DNA of 64,000 bases from Acrocarpospora corrugata. GTDB taxonomy: Bacteria > Actinomycetota > Actinomycetes > Streptosporangiales > Streptosporangiaceae. The notes under the pieces are model-generated. The model ran no database searches. It had not been told where the DNA came from and saw only the letters and a program-made list of their open reading frames with translations. The translations under genes and the position numbers were made by a program. Of this stretch, positions 61,826-64,000 are shown piece by piece. The stretch covers positions 1-64,000 of the forward strand of contig NZ_BLAD01000065.1 of the NCBI RefSeq assembly GCF_009687845.1. The letters are read 5' to 3'. The stretch's first letter is position 1; every line of letters starts with the position of its first letter.

Positions 61826-62727
61826 ACCCCATGTCGGTCTGGGTTTCCCAGGTGATGGGCCATCCGGTGGAGGTGCCCTTCCCGGCCTCGATCGACGACC
61901 TGCTCTTCGACCGGGGCCAGAACCGCTTCCTGCATCTCAACGTCGATCTACCGGCCTCGGTGGACGTCCACGAGGGCGTGGTGATCGGCGAGCGCAGTCT
62001 GACGGCCGAGATCTATGTGCCGCACGGCGCCCAGGATCTGCCCGTGCTCCTGTTCGCCCACGGCGGCGCCTGGTTCAAGGGCAGCGCCGAGGACGAGCGG
62101 AAGCTGGGCATGCAGATCGCCGAGAAGGGCCTGGTGGTCGTCAACCTCGACTACGCACTCGCCCCGGAGTTCCCGTTCCCGGCCGGCTTGGACGACGTCG
62201 TCGAGGCCGTGCACTGGATCGCCGGGAACATCACCGGGTTCGGCGGTTCCCCCGGCCGGATCGCGCTGGCCGGCGCGTCCGCCGGGGGCAATCTCGCCGC
62301 GGCGGCGGCGGGCGTGCTCTGCGCCGATCCGGCGGCCCATCCCCGGGTGAGCGCCCTCGTGCTGCTCTACGGGATCTACGACCTGGGCCCCATCGCGCAC
62401 TTCCCCGGACCGAACCCCGTTTTCGAGTCGTATCTTGGGGAGAACTGGCGGGACCGGGTGTCTGACCCCCGGGTGAGCCCGATCCAGGCCGATCTCCAGC
62501 GCTTTCCGCCGACCTACGTCTCGTGCGGTTCCGAGGACCAGGCGCTCGGGCTCTCCCTCGCGATGGTCGGGGCGCTCGCCGGCGCGGGGGTCGAGGTGAC
62601 CGTCTCGGTGGTCGCCGGCGCCAACCACGTGTTCCTCAACATCCCCGACGTGATCCCGGGCGCGGCCCCGGAGCTGGACAGGATCACCGCCTGGCTCGTG
62701 GCGCGGCTGTCGGCCGAGGACGACTGA
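61822..62727 (+). CDS. Alpha/beta hydrolase, HSL-type esterase
   Basis: 301 residues, ATG overlapping the monooxygenase stop. Hormone-sensitive-lipase features: LLFAHGGAWFKGSAEDE (HGG oxyanion motif), LDYALAPEFPFPAGLDDVV, and IALAGASAGGNLAAAAAG (nucleophile Ser in GxSxG). The acidic residue lies near SCGSEDQALGLSLAM and the His in GANHVFLNIPD. It would hydrolyse an ester, perhaps one formed or exposed by the monooxygenase. It is co-translated with it. Confidence 0.88.
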   Translation: MNPMSVWVSQVMGHPVEVPFPASIDDLLFDRGQNRFLHLNVDLPASVDVHEGVVIGERSLTAEIYVPHGAQDLPVLLFAHGGAWFKGSAEDERKLGMQIAEKGLVVVNLDYALAPEFPFPAGLDDVVEAVHWIAGNITGFGGSPGRIALAGASAGGNLAAAAAGVLCADPAAHPRVSALVLLYGIYDLGPIAHFPGPNPVFESYLGENWRDRVSDPRVSPIQADLQRFPPTYVSCGSEDQALGLSLAMVGALAGAGVEVTVSVVAGANHVFLNIPDVIPGAAPELDRITAWLVARLSAEDD

Positions 62728-62847
62728 CCAGCCGTCGTTGTCGCTAGTTGTCGCGGCAACCCCGCCAACGGCGACGAACCGGGTGGTTTTCTCACCCACA
62801 TGGGCAGCGCGCCCCGACGATATTGCGACTTGAGGAGCGACATCGCA

Positions 62848-64000
62848 GTGAGCACCAACGAGAACCCGAGCAGCGCCGTGACCGCGTCGGCGGCCAACTC
62901 GCGCCGGCCGATGACCGGCGACGAATACCTGGAGAGCCTGCGAGACGGGCGGGAGGTCTGGCTCAACGGCGAGCGCGTCAAGGACGTGACGTTGCACCCC
63001 GCCTTCCGCAATTCCGCCCGATCCATCGCCCGGCTCTACGACGCGCTCTGGGACGAAGCCAACGCCGACGTGCTCCGCACCCCGACCACGACCGGGAACG
63101 GCGGCTTCACCCACCCGTTCTTCCGGCCGGCCCGGAGCGTGGACGACATGCTCGCCGACCAGAAGGCGATCGCGCACTGGGCCAGGATGATGCACGGCTT
63201 CATGGGGCGCACCCCGGACTACAAGGCCGGCCTCTACGGGGGCATGGAGATCAACGCCGACTTCTTCGCCCCCTTCGAGGACAACGCGCGCGCCTGGCAC
63301 CGGCTGATGCAGGAACGCATCCCGTACGTCGCGCACGCGATCGTGAACCCGCCCGTCGACCGTAACCTGCCCGCCGACGAGGTCGGCGACGTGTTCATCC
63401 ACGTCGAGAACGAGACCGACAACGGGCTCGTGGTGTCCGGCGCCAAGGTCGTCGCCACCAACGTGCCGCTGACCAACTACTGCTTCGTCGGGTACGTCGG
63501 AGCGCCGCTGAAGAAGCGGGAGTTCGCGGTCGTGTTCACGGTGCCGATGGACGCGCCGGGGGTGAAGGTGATCGCGCGGGCCTCGTACGAGCAGGCCGCC
63601 GCGATGCACGGAAGCCCGTTCGACTACCCGCTCGCCAGCAGGCTCGACGAGAACGACGCGATCTTCATCCTGGACCACGCGGTGATCCCGTGGGAGAACG
63701 TCCTGGTCTACGGCGACACCGAGAAGGCCGGCCAGTGGGCGGGCGGCAACTCCGGCCAGGCCAACCGGATCTGGTTCCACGGCGCGACCCGCCTCGCCGT
63801 CAAGATCGACCTCATCGCCGGGCTGATGCTGAAGGCGGTACGCATCAACGGCACCGACAACTTCCGCGGCGTCCAGGCCCGGGTCGGAGAGATCATCGGC
63901 TACCGGAACCTGTTCTGGAGCCTGTCGTCCGCCATGGCCCGCAACCCCAACCCCTGGCTCGACGGCCACGTCCTGCCCGACTTCGAAGCCTCCGTCGCCT
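62848..64000 (+). CDS. HpaB-type 4-hydroxyphenylacetate 3-monooxygenase (partial)
   Basis: The frame is open from a GTG at 62848 (GAGGAGC upstream) to the window end: 384 codons of a family usually ~480-520. The sequence begins STNENPSSAVTASAANSRR, then MTGDEYLESLRDGREVWLNG, the standard HpaB start. Other landmarks are HPAFRNSARSIARLYDAL, MMHGFMGRTPDYKAG, VKVIARASYEQAA and ILDHAVIPWENVLVYGD, with the FAD-contact region. It would ortho-hydroxylate a phenolic substrate with FADH2 from a partner reductase. It probably belongs to the same operon as 60563 and 61822, 121 bp downstream of the latter. Confidence 0.88.
   Translation, partial: MSTNENPSSAVTASAANSRRPMTGDEYLESLRDGREVWLNGERVKDVTLHPAFRNSARSIARLYDALWDEANADVLRTPTTTGNGGFTHPFFRPARSVDDMLADQKAIAHWARMMHGFMGRTPDYKAGLYGGMEINADFFAPFEDNARAWHRLMQERIPYVAHAIVNPPVDRNLPADEVGDVFIHVENETDNGLVVSGAKVVATNVPLTNYCFVGYVGAPLKKREFAVVFTVPMDAPGVKVIARASYEQAAAMHGSPFDYPLASRLDENDAIFILDHAVIPWENVLVYGDTEKAGQWAGGNSGQANRIWFHGATRLAVKIDLIAGLMLKAVRINGTDNFRGVQARVGEIIGYRNLFWSLSSAMARNPNPWLDGHVLPDFEASVA

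Noticed and set aside
1-64000. tRNA, rRNA or riboswitch genes
   Set aside because: No cloverleaf with a recognisable T-loop, no rRNA segment and no known riboswitch core were seen by eye; a covariance-model search would be decisive.

Overview
The window is high-GC DNA from an actinobacterium. Overlapping stop/start operons, many GTG and TTG starts, ECF sigma factors, a BTAD-type giant regulator, LAL-type LuxR regulators, a Sec-exported RHS protein and a decaprenyl-phosphoarabinose gene set together suggest a filamentous soil actinomycete, perhaps Streptosporangiales. That placement is inferred from gene content; no rRNA or tRNA gene was seen.

Left part (1-13.4 kb): the 3' end of an ISKra4-like transposase, an AlkD-like gene, an ArsR gene with a truncated SRPBCC partner, and an ECF sigma gene whose CU044_5270-type partner is 5'-truncated and frameshifted. 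A 1361-residue BTAD/STAND/WD40 protein is divergent from two small secreted proteins. A tight four-gene operon (ubiA-like, dprE1, dprE2, DUF2079) would make decaprenylphosphoryl-arabinose and perhaps use it.

Middle (13.6-32.3 kb): a carbohydrate ABC operon lacks an ATPase gene and contains two Gfo/Idh/MocA paralogues plus a D-2-hydroxyacid dehydrogenase; a 33-codon ORF precedes it. Then come an aldo/keto reductase, a FadR regulator coupled to an ABC ATPase, a second ECF sigma factor with a membrane-anchored partner, a divergent adenylosuccinate synthetase paralogue, a GAF/GAF histidine kinase, a frameshifted FAD/NAD(P)-binding protein and an aldehyde dehydrogenase.

Toxin island (33.56-46.40 kb): this is the most striking part. 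A gene on the + strand is split in two. Its 5' part (32603-33562) and 3' part (46412-47137) are in the same frame, and a coiled coil continues across the join. An 8-bp direct repeat, CCTGCGCA, lies at both break points. Between the repeats are 12.84 kb: a complete IS66-type element with its outer end exactly at the left repeat, two small membrane or lipoprotein genes (candidate immunity proteins), and a 3290-residue secreted RHS protein with a C-terminal domain resembling polymorphic toxin type 44. The layout suggests that the IS66 element moved this toxin cargo with it, using a distant surrogate right end.

Right part (47.1-64 kb): genes that look like catabolism or tailoring of an aromatic or other organic compound: SDR, two alpha/beta hydrolases, two large divergent LuxR regulators, FAH-family hydrolase, SnoaL-like protein, aldehyde dehydrogenase, two DHA2-type MFS transporters, an acyl-CoA-dehydrogenase-fold flavin monooxygenase, and an HpaB-type monooxygenase cut off by the window end.
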